Source: an archaeon
GTDB lineage: Archaea > Thermoproteota > Nitrososphaeria > Nitrososphaerales > Gagatemarchaeaceae
Direction: 5' to 3'
NCBI GenBank assembly: GCA_021819035.1
Contig: JAKASL010000002.1
Coordinates: 310,001 to 374,000 of the forward strand
DNA length: 64,000 bases
The notes under the pieces were generated by a model, which did no database searches, was not told the origin of the DNA, and saw nothing but the letters and a program-made list of their open reading frames with translations. The position numbers were made by a program, and so were the translations under genes. Positions 1-7,787 of the stretch are shown piece by piece (the first letter of the stretch is position 1; every line of letters begins with the position of its first letter).

Positions 1-12
1 TATGTAGTCCAT
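1..12 (-). CDS. Possible start of the next complex I subunit (NuoL or NuoM), truncated
   Basis: Only an ATG and three further codons (M-D-Y-I) lie inside the window, reading out of it on the minus strand. It follows nuoK in the same direction after about 70 bases. Complex I operons usually continue from nuoK into nuoL, nuoM or nuoN, so an antiporter-like subunit is expected here. That identification rests on gene order only, because too few residues are visible to assign a family. Confidence 0.35.
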
Positions 13-83
13 GCCCAAACCCTGCTATCGAAGTTCGACGGACCGGAAGCCGAGGGCGAGGCTGTGGTGGTTCTGGTCCAACT

Positions 84-401
84 CTATCCCTCCAGGGTCT
101 TCATCTCGCTCACGTCGATGTCGTTGTGCAGCCTGTAGGCCACGACCACTATGGCCAGTATCACCGCGGCTTCGGCGGCGGCCAGGGCGATCGAGAAGAG
201 CACGACCGTCTGCCCTACGGCGTTGCTCGCCTCCTGATAGGGCAGGTACTGGTTGAATGCAACGAAGTTGAGGTTCGCCGCGTTTATCATCAGCTCGACG
301 GCGAAGAGGAGCCTCATGGCGTTCCGCTTGGTCACCAGACCGTAGACCCCTATGCCGAAGAGGAGGGCAGAGACGACCACGAAGTCTGAGAGGGAGTTCA
401 A
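84..401 (-). CDS. nuoK: NADH-quinone oxidoreductase-like complex I subunit K
   Basis: Small integral membrane subunit of complex I, part of the proton-translocating arm. The 105 residues form three hydrophobic segments, the usual NuoK length. The two buried glutamates that relay protons in this family are present: E36 in the second helix (context FAVELMINAANLN) and E77 in the third (AEAAVIL). The start overlaps the end of nuoJ by 4 bases, so the genes are translationally coupled. It belongs to the minus-strand run nuoH-I-J-K. In archaea of this type the electron donor is usually unknown because the NADH-binding subunits NuoEFG are absent; none is visible here. Confidence 0.93.
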   Translation of the reverse strand: MNSLSDFVVVSALLFGIGVYGLVTKRNAMRLLFAVELMINAANLNFVAFNQYLPYQEASNAVGQTVVLFSIALAAAEAAVILAIVVVAYRLHNDIDVSEMKTLEG

Positions 402-880
402 CTGGCGTCCCCCTCCCTGTCGACCCTGGAGAGGGCCAGGGCGCCCACGATGGACGCGGCAAGGACCAGGGCGAGCACCTCCAGGACAGGCGCGTAGCCA
501 GTCGAGATTAGCCTGCCCACGTCGACATAGGTCGCGGTGTTGGCGACTATGGTATACCTCGAGAGGTCGGTGGCCAGGACGGCGAAGGTAAGGGCGAGTA
601 TCACCGCCACTGCTGCGATCACCCCGGCCACGGTCGTCGTCGACTTCGGCCTCACCTCCTTGGCCCAGCCCTCCTGCCTCACCAGCATCACTGTGAACAG
701 GATGAGGACCGCCACGGCCCCTATGTAGACCGCGAGCTGGAACGCAGCCACGTAGGGGGCGTTTAGTAGGAAGAAGAGCGTGGCTACCCCGAACAGCGAG
801 CCAGCGAGGCCGATGGCGCCGTAGACGAGCTCCTTTGCTTCCAGAGATACTATCGCGCCGCCGACTGTGACGACCGCCAT
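398..880 (-). CDS. nuoJ: Complex I subunit J
   Basis: Membrane subunit of complex I, 160 residues with five hydrophobic segments, the normal NuoJ topology. The conserved third-helix motif around residues 48-62 (AVYIGAVAVLILF) contains the tyrosine next to the pi-bulge found in this family. It lies between nuoI, whose stop is at 897, and nuoK, which it overlaps by 4 bases. Within the complex NuoJ packs next to NuoK and NuoH, at the junction between the peripheral arm and the proton channels. The ATG at 880 leaves a 16-base gap after the nuoI stop. Confidence 0.92.
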   Translation of the reverse strand: MAVVTVGGAIVSLEAKELVYGAIGLAGSLFGVATLFFLLNAPYVAAFQLAVYIGAVAVLILFTVMLVRQEGWAKEVRPKSTTTVAGVIAAVAVILALTFAVLATDLSRYTIVANTATYVDVGRLISTGYAPVLEVLALVLAASIVGALALSRVDREGDAS

Positions 881-896
881 GGCCAGGAAGACCGCG

Positions 897-2516
897 TCAG
901 TCGTAGGTGACGACCCCCTTTTCGGTGTCGAACTTCACCTTGTACTTCTTCCCCTCGAGCTTCGGTGGGACGGCGAGCATGTCCGGCGTGTACTTCAGCC
1001 CCATCTTGTCGTATGCGGCCAGCTCGTAGTCGTTGGTCATGTCGAGGGCATCAAAAGGACAGGCATCTACGCACAATCCGCAGAAGACACAGTTATGAAT
1101 TGCGATATTTGCCGCGACGTAACTGTTGTCCTCTTCGACCTCGATGTTCTGCACAAGGCAATCCTTCACTTCCTGAACTTCGATCTTGGTCACAGGAGTG
1201 ACGATCATGCCCTCCCTGAGATGGACGTAGCTGTGGAAAACTTCGTTGTCCTGCGCGGAGACTCCTACGAGTTCCCCCATCTTCTTGACGTACGGCGTGT
1301 GGACGGTCACGGAATAGCGCAACTTCCGGTCCTTCTGTTTCTGTGTGCTTATGGAGGAGACTATTCCTACTCTGCCGAGCATGAAGTGTGTTTGCAACGC
1401 TAGCGTCTTCGATGTTGTCCGGGCAGTGAAATAGTTGGGATGCATCGCCGTCTTGTACTGATAATTCTCGTCTGAATAATGACCGTCGCCTCGGAATTCT
1501 CCTTTGATGATTTCCTTGATGTTCTCTCTAGGCAGGAGAACCATCCACCAAGGAACTTGTTTGACGTCGCAATGGTGACCGAATTGAGAAAAGAATGAAG
1601 CGACGCGCACCGAGTCCACGACGAGCTTCGACCCCAGGGAGTCTGGGTCAGGCTTCAGGGAGACGTTCTCCCCGAAAACCTTCGAAATACAAGTGATGAT
1701 GTCGTCTCTAAGACCTTCTTCGTCCTTATGGATGTCGAATGACACCCGGTAGCGGTCAGAAGCGCCTTCCGCAAGATAGTAACCAATTAGCCTCATCAAT
1801 TCAGGAGTAGTCTGAAGCGTGACTAGTTCAGCTGTGATAGACCCCCCTCTGCCAGCAGGATGGTAGAGCTCGTATGTGAAGTGAATTTCGTTGAGCGGTA
1901 TTTCCTCGGCGATGACCGGCCTAGTAAGATATGTTCGACACTCAATTTGGTTGGCGAAGACCCAGGAGATGCCATTCTCTCCGTATGTAAGTATGGGATG
2001 GTCTTCGGTCGTAGTCAGCGGCTCGTAATTGCCCAGCGTCTTGAACGTGTAGAGCTTCCCGGTATACGATCGGCTAAACAGCCTAGTGACCCTCCTGAAT
2101 TTTCCGGTGTGGGTAAGCACCTTGTCGCCGACCCGAATTTCAGACATCGGCTTGACGCCATCCATGGTGAGGATTGGAGTGGAGGGCGGGACGCACCTCC
2201 CGTAGTCGACGGCCGGCCAGATCTCCTTCTTGTTCTGGGGCTTCCCCTTCTCGACCTTCTGCATGTCGATCGCAACGGCGACCCCGTCGCAGGCTATCGC
2301 GCAGAGCTGGCAGCCGGTGCACTTCTCGAACCTGAGCAGGTGCCTCCCTTTGAACCCGGGGAGCCCGACCCCCTGCCTGGCGTCGTACCTGTATCCTTGC
2401 CCCTCGAGATCCTGCTTCTGTTCGGGGTAGCGCAGGGTCATCCGGGGACGGAAGAAGTGCCTCACCCCAGACCACGTCGCCACTAACACCCCTTTGATGT
2501 AGCCCAAAGTCCCCAC
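897..2516 (-). CDS. nuoI: Complex I subunit I (two 4Fe-4S ferredoxin subunit), interrupted by an intein
   Basis: Peripheral-arm subunit that passes electrons through two 4Fe-4S clusters towards quinone. The open reading frame extends further upstream, but those codons are a shadow of nuoH. The likely start is the GTG at 2516, which overlaps the nuoH stop (TAGTG). The first cluster motif is C-T-G-C-Q-L-C-A-I-A-C. The second is C-V-F-C-G-L-C-V-D-A-C-P, and its first cysteine is the residue right after a 368-residue intein at 1092-2195. Without the intein the protein is about 171 residues, normal for NuoI. The clusters can only form after splicing. Confidence 0.92.
   Translation of the reverse strand: MGTLGYIKGVLVATWSGVRHFFRPRMTLRYPEQKQDLEGQGYRYDARQGVGLPGFKGRHLLRFEKCTGCQLCAIACDGVAVAIDMQKVEKGKPQNKKEIWPAVDYGRCVPPSTPILTMDGVKPMSEIRVGDKVLTHTGKFRRVTRLFSRSYTGKLYTFKTLGNYEPLTTTEDHPILTYGENGISWVFANQIECRTYLTRPVIAEEIPLNEIHFTYELYHPAGRGGSITAELVTLQTTPELMRLIGYYLAEGASDRYRVSFDIHKDEEGLRDDIITCISKVFGENVSLKPDPDSLGSKLVVDSVRVASFFSQFGHHCDVKQVPWWMVLLPRENIKEIIKGEFRGDGHYSDENYQYKTAMHPNYFTARTTSKTLALQTHFMLGRVGIVSSISTQKQKDRKLRYSVTVHTPYVKKMGELVGVSAQDNEVFHSYVHLREGMIVTPVTKIEVQEVKDCLVQNIEVEEDNSYVAANIAIHNCVFCGLCVDACPFDALDMTNDYELAAYDKMGLKYTPDMLAVPPKLEGKKYKVKFDTEKGVVTYD
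1092..2195 (-). mobile_element. Intein with LAGLIDADG homing endonuclease inside NuoI
   Basis: In-frame protein intron of 368 residues. It starts with Cys1 (CVPPSTPILTMDGVKP, splicing block A), has a TxxH block B (TTTEDHPILT) and ends IAIHN, followed by Cys+1 of the extein, as required for class 1 splicing. The endonuclease blocks are visible as LIGYYLAEG and FRGDG, so this is a full-length homing intein, not a mini-intein. The insertion point immediately precedes the first ligand cysteine of the second 4Fe-4S motif. Its base composition is visibly more AT-rich than the flanking nuoI sequence, consistent with acquisition by transfer. Confidence 0.95.
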
Positions 2517-3685
2517 TAGTGGACCACCCCGAGGGAGACCAGGACCATCGTGAGGAAGATGTTGGCGAAGGAGACCGCGAGGAGCTTCACCCACCCCGCC
2601 CTGAGCAGCATGTCGATCCTGAGCCTGGGCATTATGCTGCGCGGGAGCATCAGGAAGATGTCGACGATGGTGACCTTGATCAAGAACCAGGCAACTGGAG
2701 GGACGGGGGCGGGCCCCAGCCAGCCGCCGAGGAAGAAGGTGGTGAAAAGGCCGGCCATGACGTACATCCTCGTGAAGTTGGCCAGCTGGAAGCTGCCGAA
2801 GAGCATGCTCGAGTACTCCGTCTGCCAACCCGCCACGAGCTCGCTGTCAGCCTCCGGCAGGTCGAAAGGTATCCGTTCCAGCTCCGCTAGGGCCCCGATG
2901 TAGAAGACCACCGCCGCCAGGAACTCCGGGATGATGTTCCAGAGCCCCTCCTGGGCGGTGACTATGTCCATGAGGTTCAGCGAGCCTGCGAGGACCACCA
3001 CCCCGACCAGGGAGAGAATCATTGGGATCTCGTATGCTACAAGCTGGTGGAGCGCCCTCAGCCCGCCCAGGAAGGGGAACTTGCTGTTGCTGGCCCACCC
3101 AGCGACTAGCACCGCCAGCGGGGTGAACCCTAGGATGGCGAACGCCAGGACCGCCCCCACCGGGGGGTTGGCGATGAATATCGTGGGGGAAAGCGGAAGG
3201 AGGGATACGAGGGCGCCCGCCACCGCCATGAGAGCGAGCGGGACGGCCACGAAGGTCGCTTTGTCCACGCCGTTGGGGATCAGCATCTCCTTGAACGCGA
3301 GCTTGAGGAAGTCGGCCACGTTCTGGAGGATCCCTTCGACCTTCCCAGCATACATCGGTCCGGTCCTCAGCTGGATCTTTGCGGTCATCTTCCTTTCGAC
3401 CCACCCCATGAAGATGGTACCGTAGATTGCGACGAACGAGAAGCCAGGGAAGACGACCAAGGCGAAGATGGTCTTGAAGGGCTCGATGGAGAGGAGGTGA
3501 AGGACGAAGGCGAAGACCAGGCCTGGGTTGCGGGCTATCCTGATGAAGTCGACGGGGAGGTGCAGGTAGGAGCCCACCACATAGTATACAGGAAGTCCGA
3601 CGACGGCCAAGATCAGCAGCAGGAAGATTACTACGACGATAACCCGTCTTACGAAGCCTTCGAAGGTCACAATCGGCTTCGACAT
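2516..3685 (-). CDS. nuoH: Complex I subunit H
   Basis: Large membrane subunit (389 residues, about eight transmembrane helices) that forms part of the quinone chamber and links it to the proton channels. The diagnostic acidic loop PEADSELVAGWQTEYSSM is present, as is the early WVERK motif. It is the first nuo gene of this run, with TTTAAAAG about 32 bases upstream of the ATG. The gene upstream is aIF1 instead of nuoD, so nuoABCD must lie elsewhere. Its stop overlaps the GTG start of nuoI. Confidence 0.95.
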   Translation of the reverse strand: MSKPIVTFEGFVRRVIVVVIFLLLILAVVGLPVYYVVGSYLHLPVDFIRIARNPGLVFAFVLHLLSIEPFKTIFALVVFPGFSFVAIYGTIFMGWVERKMTAKIQLRTGPMYAGKVEGILQNVADFLKLAFKEMLIPNGVDKATFVAVPLALMAVAGALVSLLPLSPTIFIANPPVGAVLAFAILGFTPLAVLVAGWASNSKFPFLGGLRALHQLVAYEIPMILSLVGVVVLAGSLNLMDIVTAQEGLWNIIPEFLAAVVFYIGALAELERIPFDLPEADSELVAGWQTEYSSMLFGSFQLANFTRMYVMAGLFTTFFLGGWLGPAPVPPVAWFLIKVTIVDIFLMLPRSIMPRLRIDMLLRAGWVKLLAVSFANIFLTMVLVSLGVVH

Positions 3686-3716
3686 AGACTTCTAACTTCC
3701 GCGGCCAGGTTTACCC

Positions 3717-3724
3717 TTTAAAAG
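3717..3724 (-). promoter_or_regulatory. TATA-like box for the nuoHIJK operon
   Basis: Read on the minus strand this is CTTTTAAA, about 32 bases before the nuoH ATG. That distance suits an archaeal TATA box with a leaderless or very short-leader transcript. It lies in the 64-base gap after the aIF1 stop and suggests nuoH is transcribed separately from aIF1. Confidence 0.45.
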
Positions 3725-3749
3725 CTTGAACAGTCAGACAGGAGAGATA

Positions 3750-4046
3750 TCAAATCACTTCGATGGAGCTTTCAGAGAATCCGTTCTCCTTGAGCATCTT
3801 CGCCGCGGTCTCTCTGTGGTCTCCCTGAAGTATCATTATGCCATCCTTCACAGTCCCCCCGGTCGCCAGCGCCTTCTTCATCTTTGAATTCAGCCCGTGG
3901 AGATCCTTCTCGCTCATTTTAATCCCCTCAATCACCGTCGTAGGCTTGCCGAAGCGTCTCATCTCCATCCTGATCTTCACGCGCGCCTCTTCACGGTCGA
4001 GTTCGGCTAGGATATCGTCGAAACCCTCGTCTTGGTCCTTGCTCAC
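3750..4046 (-). CDS. Translation initiation factor aIF1 (SUI1 family)
   Basis: aIF1 binds the small ribosomal subunit near the P site and enforces start-codon fidelity. The protein has 98 residues with a charged N-terminal tail and the SUI1 core from about residue 20: a basic strand (RFGKPTTVIEGI), the KMKKALATGGTVKDG segment corresponding to the conserved LKKKFACGGTVKD region, and the terminal LQGDHRETAAKML helix. Length and motif order match archaeal SUI1 proteins. It is the gene upstream of nuoH on the same strand, apparently a chance or lineage-specific neighbour. Confidence 0.93.
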   Translation of the reverse strand: MSKDQDEGFDDILAELDREEARVKIRMEMRRFGKPTTVIEGIKMSEKDLHGLNSKMKKALATGGTVKDGIMILQGDHRETAAKMLKENGFSESSIEVI

Positions 4047-4129
4047 TGCTACGGGGTTTTAGACCTCCCCAGGGGTTATTTAGGTTTGGCCGCGGCGCTT
4101 AAAGGTGGCAGCCCAGGAGCCGCGAAAGT

Positions 4130-4235
4130 GGGCCCGTAGCTCAGAGCGTCTGCGAGGAGTTCGGTTAGAGCGACCGGCTCATAAGAGCCGCTCGGAGAGA
4201 CCGGTCGGTCGCCAGTTCAAATCTGGCCGGGCCCA
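4130..4235 (+). tRNA. tRNA with anticodon CAT (Met, or Ile2), with an anticodon intron and a D-loop insertion
   Basis: The acceptor pairs are GGGCCCG (4130-4136) and CGGGCCC (4228-4234), with discriminator A and a T-arm GCCAG-TTCAAAT-CTGGC. The anticodon stem is ACCGG/CCGGT with CAT at 4180-4182. The loop plus insert is 23 bases, implying a 16-base intron after position 37. The D-loop between GCTC (4139-4142) and GAGC (4168-4171) is 25 bases, about 15-16 more than normal, suggesting a second, non-canonical intron near position 15/16. The acceptor sequence resembles archaeal elongator tRNA-Met, but an Ile2 tRNA with modified C34 cannot be excluded. Confidence 0.88.
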
Positions 4236-4248
4236 TCCTTCTTCACCC

Positions 4249-4548
4249 CTACTCGTTCAGGAACCTCTTGATTGAGAAGCCGAAGTTCAGGACCATTAGC
4301 CAGAAGCCCAGCAGGAGCAAGACAATGGAGTAGGAGTCGTAGAGCCCCAGATAGGCCAGGGCCAGCCCGATGACGGTCGCCAGGACGAAGTTGGCGCCCC
4401 CCCACGCTACGTTGGTCTTCGGAGGCGAGCGCTGGCCGAAGGGGCTGCGGAAGATTTTGCCAGCCCTACCGAACACGAAGTGCGGCACGCCGTTAGCCAT
4501 CAGGAAGCCCATCACGAAGTACCATAGGTCATACAGGTCGAGGGACAA
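4249..4548 (-). CDS. Small membrane protein of unknown function
   Basis: A 99-residue protein with three hydrophobic stretches, at about residues 8-22, 48-68 and 72-92, separated by a basic loop (FGRAGKIFRSPFGQR). It ends with a charged tail. The gene ends 14 bases from the tRNA-CAT gene on the opposite strand, and lies downstream of the NTF2-like gene on the same strand. I do not recognise the family. It appears coding because of its continuous hydrophobic pattern and suitable spacing. Confidence 0.6.
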   Translation of the reverse strand: MSLDLYDLWYFVMGFLMANGVPHFVFGRAGKIFRSPFGQRSPPKTNVAWGGANFVLATVIGLALAYLGLYDSYSIVLLLLGFWLMVLNFGFSIKRFLNE

Positions 4549-4575
4549 CTGTCAGGCAGGCCTGACGCCCGCTAG

Positions 4576-5061
4576 TTAACCCTTGGTCCGGGGTCGCTGG
4601 TCTGGTCCCGGCGCGACCCAGTCTGGGTACCGGCTCAGGTGCTCGTGGGCGATCCTCCACCCCCTGGCGGTCTTCACCAGCACCATGGTGACCCTGGCCC
4701 GGCCGCTGACGGGGGACCCTTCGAAGGCGTAGTCGTTGACGAACATCCCTCCGTAGGTCAGATAGAACGTCGTCACGGCTGCGGTGTCGAAGATGTCGAC
4801 CCGGAGGTCGTCGATGGTGTAGCGGTAGTCGGATATGTTGGCGAAGGCAGCCTGCTCGTAGACGAAGGCCTCTTCGGAATTCTGGCGGGTGTATGGAGGG
4901 TTCTCGTCGAACTTGGTGAACGACTCCCTGGAGGAGTGGAAGTCGGCTAGGGCGGCGAGGTCCTTGTTCCTCCCCGCCTCGTAGAAGGCGCGGACGACCC
5001 CCTCGACCTCGTCCCTGTCCCGCCCCGGTCCCTGCGCTTTCATCCCTCCTATGGCCTGCAA
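4576..5061 (-). CDS. NTF2-like (SnoaL/DUF4440-type) fold protein
   Basis: A protein of 161 residues (155 if the second ATG at 5043 is used). The pattern is typical of the cone-shaped NTF2 fold: an N-terminal helix (VEGVVRAFYEAGRNKDLAALADF), a FTKFDE segment, and C-terminal beta strands ending with RGWRIAHEHLSRYP, the common SnoaL/DUF4440 ending in which Trp and His line the pocket. Family members include ketosteroid isomerase-like enzymes and many small-molecule-binding proteins of unknown role. Nothing nearby indicates the substrate. Confidence 0.75.
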   Translation of the reverse strand: MQAIGGMKAQGPGRDRDEVEGVVRAFYEAGRNKDLAALADFHSSRESFTKFDENPPYTRQNSEEAFVYEQAAFANISDYRYTIDDLRVDIFDTAAVTTFYLTYGGMFVNDYAFEGSPVSGRARVTMVLVKTARGWRIAHEHLSRYPDWVAPGPDQRPRTKG

Positions 5062-5110
5062 GCAGGAGTAAACAACGTTTTTCAGGGCATCTTCTTGCCC
5101 GTCGAAACGC

Positions 5111-5218
5111 GGCGACGTAGCTCAGAAGTCCAGAGACTGGGCAGCGTGGTAGAGCAATTGGCTGTTAGCTCGCCAGGCAGAGACCAATTGGCCGTCGGTT
5201 CGAGTCCGACCGTCGCCG
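5111..5218 (+). tRNA. tRNA-Asn(GTT) with an anticodon intron and a D-loop insertion
   Basis: The acceptor is GGCGACG/CGTCGCC with discriminator G, and the T-arm is GTCGG-TTCGAGT-CCGAC. A CCA follows at 5219-5221. The anticodon stem ATTGG/CCAAT encloses 22 bases with GTT at 5164-5166, implying a 15-base intron after position 37. The D-loop between GCTC (5120-5123) and GAGC (5152-5155) is 28 bases instead of about 9. Removing roughly 5126-5144 restores a standard AG-CGTGGTA loop. The insert can form a short hairpin (AGTC-CAGA-GACT), as expected for a bulge-helix-bulge intron. Confidence 0.9.
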
Positions 5219-5454
5219 CCAATTAGTGACCGCAGAGCAGACTCTACTTCCAGTGACGACCTATCGGGCCTATATAGTCCATCCTCCACTACAGGTCAAT
5301 CTAGGGCTGCGCCTGATGCGGACAGCCATACGAAAACCGTAAAATCGTACCGTGCAAGCCCAGACCCACGCAAGATCCCACCCCATACAGGCGCTCTGGT
5401 GCCAGAAAGGGCCGGAGGCACACCAGGACGCTCGGGTTCCTTTTCTATCAGTCG

Positions 5455-6456
5455 ATGTACGCGCCCACATACCTCTTCAAGGCGCTCTACAGGCAGTTGA
5501 TCATACTCGGAGGCATGTTCGGCCTCGGATCTGCCGTGTTCGCCTACTACAACGGGCTCCCGCCCTTGGGGGCGCTCCTCGCGTCCGTTTCGACCATCAC
5601 CACCATCGGTATCTACGTCCCCAACAACGGCAACTTCTACACGATCAATCAGACCGAGGAGGTGCTATTGATTGTGATGATCGTTGTCTCCGTCGGAGCG
5701 GCTGCGTCGCTGTTGCAAGCGACCGTGAACGTGGTCGTCAACGGGGACCTCGCCAGAGGCGAGGCGGAGAAGAGCCTCATCAAGAGGATGAAGAGGCACG
5801 TCGTCATATTCGGGTACGCCCACGTTGGAAGATACGTTGGCGACAAGCTTGATGAAATCGGGGTAGACTACGTCGTGATAACCCACGACCCCGCCATCCG
5901 CGACGTCCTTGCGAAGAAGAAGGTGAGGGTGGTTCTGCAGCAGGAGAACAGGCAGATGGCCGCCCTCAAAGAGGCTGGGATCGATGAGGCATCGACGCTC
6001 ATCGCGACCCATGACAGGGACTCGGAGAACATCCTCACGATGCTGAGCGCGCGGAGGCTGAGGCCAGACATAAGGATAGTCTCCGTTGTTCACGACGAGC
6101 AGCTGACTGAGACAGTCAAGAACGCCGGTGCCGACGTGATTATCCCTTCGTCCGTGTCAGTAGGGCACCTGCTCGCCCTCTCGGCGGTCACCAGAGACCT
6201 GGTGGGGATAGTGTTCTCAGAGAAGGTCGGGACAAAGGAGATCGCGCAGTTCTCGGTGTTCAAGGCGTCAAAGCTCATCGGAAAGAAGCTGCCAGACCTG
6301 ACCAGGCTCGCCCACGTCATCGGCCTGGTGAGAGGCGGAGAGCTCATCCAGAACGTGTTCGACCCCGGGCTGACAATCAAGGAGGATGACACGCTCCTCC
6401 TATTCGGGGACCCAGCAGGGCTCCATGAGCTCGAGGCCGAGGCAGAGGCATTATAG
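5455..6456 (+). CDS. Two-helix K+ channel-like protein with RCK (TrkA-N/TrkA-C) domains
   Basis: A 333-residue MthK-like ion channel. A first transmembrane helix lies at about residues 13-32, a pore loop at 38-56, a second helix at 68-92, then an RCK_N Rossmann domain (VVIFGYAHVGRYVGDKL, near 116-132) and an RCK_C domain from about 245. In such channels the cytoplasmic RCK ring gates the pore on ligand binding. The selectivity filter is unusual: TTIGIY (49-54) instead of the canonical TVGYGD, so the second glycine is lost. Ion selectivity cannot be assumed. It stands alone between tRNA-Asn and the convergent inositol phosphate synthase gene. Confidence 0.88.
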   Translation: MYAPTYLFKALYRQLIILGGMFGLGSAVFAYYNGLPPLGALLASVSTITTIGIYVPNNGNFYTINQTEEVLLIVMIVVSVGAAASLLQATVNVVVNGDLARGEAEKSLIKRMKRHVVIFGYAHVGRYVGDKLDEIGVDYVVITHDPAIRDVLAKKKVRVVLQQENRQMAALKEAGIDEASTLIATHDRDSENILTMLSARRLRPDIRIVSVVHDEQLTETVKNAGADVIIPSSVSVGHLLALSAVTRDLVGIVFSEKVGTKEIAQFSVFKASKLIGKKLPDLTRLAHVIGLVRGGELIQNVFDPGLTIKEDDTLLLFGDPAGLHELEAEAEAL

Positions 6457-6473
6457 CCTGGCGCCGAAGCGCT

Positions 6474-7514
6474 TCAGCGGACGTAGAGGGCGGCGAACTT
6501 CGTGAACGCTTCCTCGAAGCGCGTAGGCCGCGGCGGTGACTTGAACCCGTAGGCACAGATCTCCCCTACAGTCCCAAGCTTCCCCACCTTCATACACCTG
6601 TATGTCGCCCTTATGACGTCAAGGAGGACGTTCCCTCCGTTGGCCCCGTCCGAGGAGCGGAGGTACACGTCGACTGTCACACCGCTGTCCAAGAAGGTGT
6701 TTCCTGTGAACCAGAAGTAGCTGGTCCTGTCGTTGCCCATGTAGTCGACATAGTCGGTGGTGCCTGCAATCGTCTCGAACTTGTATGGGACCTCCTCGGC
6801 GACGGAGGAGGTCTTCACCCCCCTCTTGGCCATCTTTATTCCCTCGTCTATGGTGTTCATAGTCTCTGAGCCGCCGCCCACGTCAAGCTGGTAGCTCTTC
6901 GAGACTTTGATGCCCCGCTTCACCATGAGGCCTAGCAGGCCCTTGTGGAATATGGTCCCGCCGAACTGGCTCATGAGGTCGTCCCCCACGAGCGGGAGCT
7001 TGGCCTTCTGGAAGTCCGCGACCAGCTTGTTGTTCTTCAGGACCAGGGCCGGTGTGCAGTTGATGAACCCGCAACCTGCTCGCATGGCAGCCCTAGCGTA
7101 TTCCTCGGTCGAGGCGGTGCACCCGGAAGATATCATGTTGACCAGGAGGTCCGCCCCCGAGTCTTCGAGCGCCTTGGACACGTCGTCCGAGCTCGTACGC
7201 TCTAGCTTTACCCCGCTGAGGTGCGGTGCGACGTCTCCCCTTGAAATCCCGCCCCTGACGGTGACCTTGCTCCGAGGGAGCGAGACGTACTTCTTGGCCA
7301 CGCTGGGGGGCGCGAACACCGCCTTGGAGAGCTCCAGCCCCACCTTCCTGGAGTCGATGTCGAAGGCGGCGGTTATCTGTATGTCCTTGGGCTTGAACCC
7401 GGCTACGTTCGGGTGCCAGAGCCCCTTCTTTTCGTCTCCTGAATAGAACCTCAGGCCCTGGACCAGCACGGAAGCGGAGTTCCCTATCCCCGCTAGCGCC
7501 ACCTTGATGGGCAA
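6474..7514 (-). CDS. ino1: myo-Inositol-1-phosphate synthase
   Basis: Converts glucose 6-phosphate to L-myo-inositol 1-phosphate with NAD+. In archaea the product feeds archaetidylinositol lipids and some compatible solutes. The 346 residues are the short archaeal length. An N-terminal Rossmann motif (VALAGIGNSASVLVQGL) and the conserved central region with NCTPALVL, GDDLMSQFGGTIFHKGL and LDVGGGSETMN identify the family. A 69-residue membrane protein gene lies 6 bases upstream on the same strand and is probably cotranscribed. Its 3' end converges with the channel gene. Confidence 0.93.
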   Translation of the reverse strand: MPIKVALAGIGNSASVLVQGLRFYSGDEKKGLWHPNVAGFKPKDIQITAAFDIDSRKVGLELSKAVFAPPSVAKKYVSLPRSKVTVRGGISRGDVAPHLSGVKLERTSSDDVSKALEDSGADLLVNMISSGCTASTEEYARAAMRAGCGFINCTPALVLKNNKLVADFQKAKLPLVGDDLMSQFGGTIFHKGLLGLMVKRGIKVSKSYQLDVGGGSETMNTIDEGIKMAKRGVKTSSVAEEVPYKFETIAGTTDYVDYMGNDRTSYFWFTGNTFLDSGVTVDVYLRSSDGANGGNVLLDVIRATYRCMKVGKLGTVGEICAYGFKSPPRPTRFEEAFTKFAALYVR

Positions 7515-7520
7515 GCTATC

Positions 7521-7730
7521 TCACTTGAACTTCGCGAACGTCGTGATGACGCCCACCGCAGAGAGGACGAGGCCGAGAGAGTAGTTTATGGTGACTATCT
7601 CGGCGGCCTGGCCTGCCGCCCCTGCGTTGGCGTAGGTGTAGTAAAGCAGGAGGATGCCGAAAACTAACACGATGACGCCCATTAGCCTTACCAGTGCGTC
7701 CACCCTGGACTGTTCTGCTTCGAACGTCAT
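7521..7730 (-). CDS. Small two-helix membrane protein cotranscribed with inositol phosphate synthase
   Basis: A protein of 69 residues with two hydrophobic helices (about 15-31 and 47-66) after a charged N-terminus. It ends 6 bases before the ino1 start, so the two form an operon. I do not recognise the family. A link to lipid or membrane metabolism is only a guess from its neighbour. The start is the ATG at 7730, preceded by a purine-rich stretch. Confidence 0.65.
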   Translation of the reverse strand: MTFEAEQSRVDALVRLMGVIVLVFGILLLYYTYANAGAAGQAAEIVTINYSLGLVLSAVGVITTFAKFK

Positions 7731-7787
7731 TGGCCTTTTCAGGCGGAGGGGGAGGGTATTTTAGCGATTCTTCGTTCTTGAAGCAGG

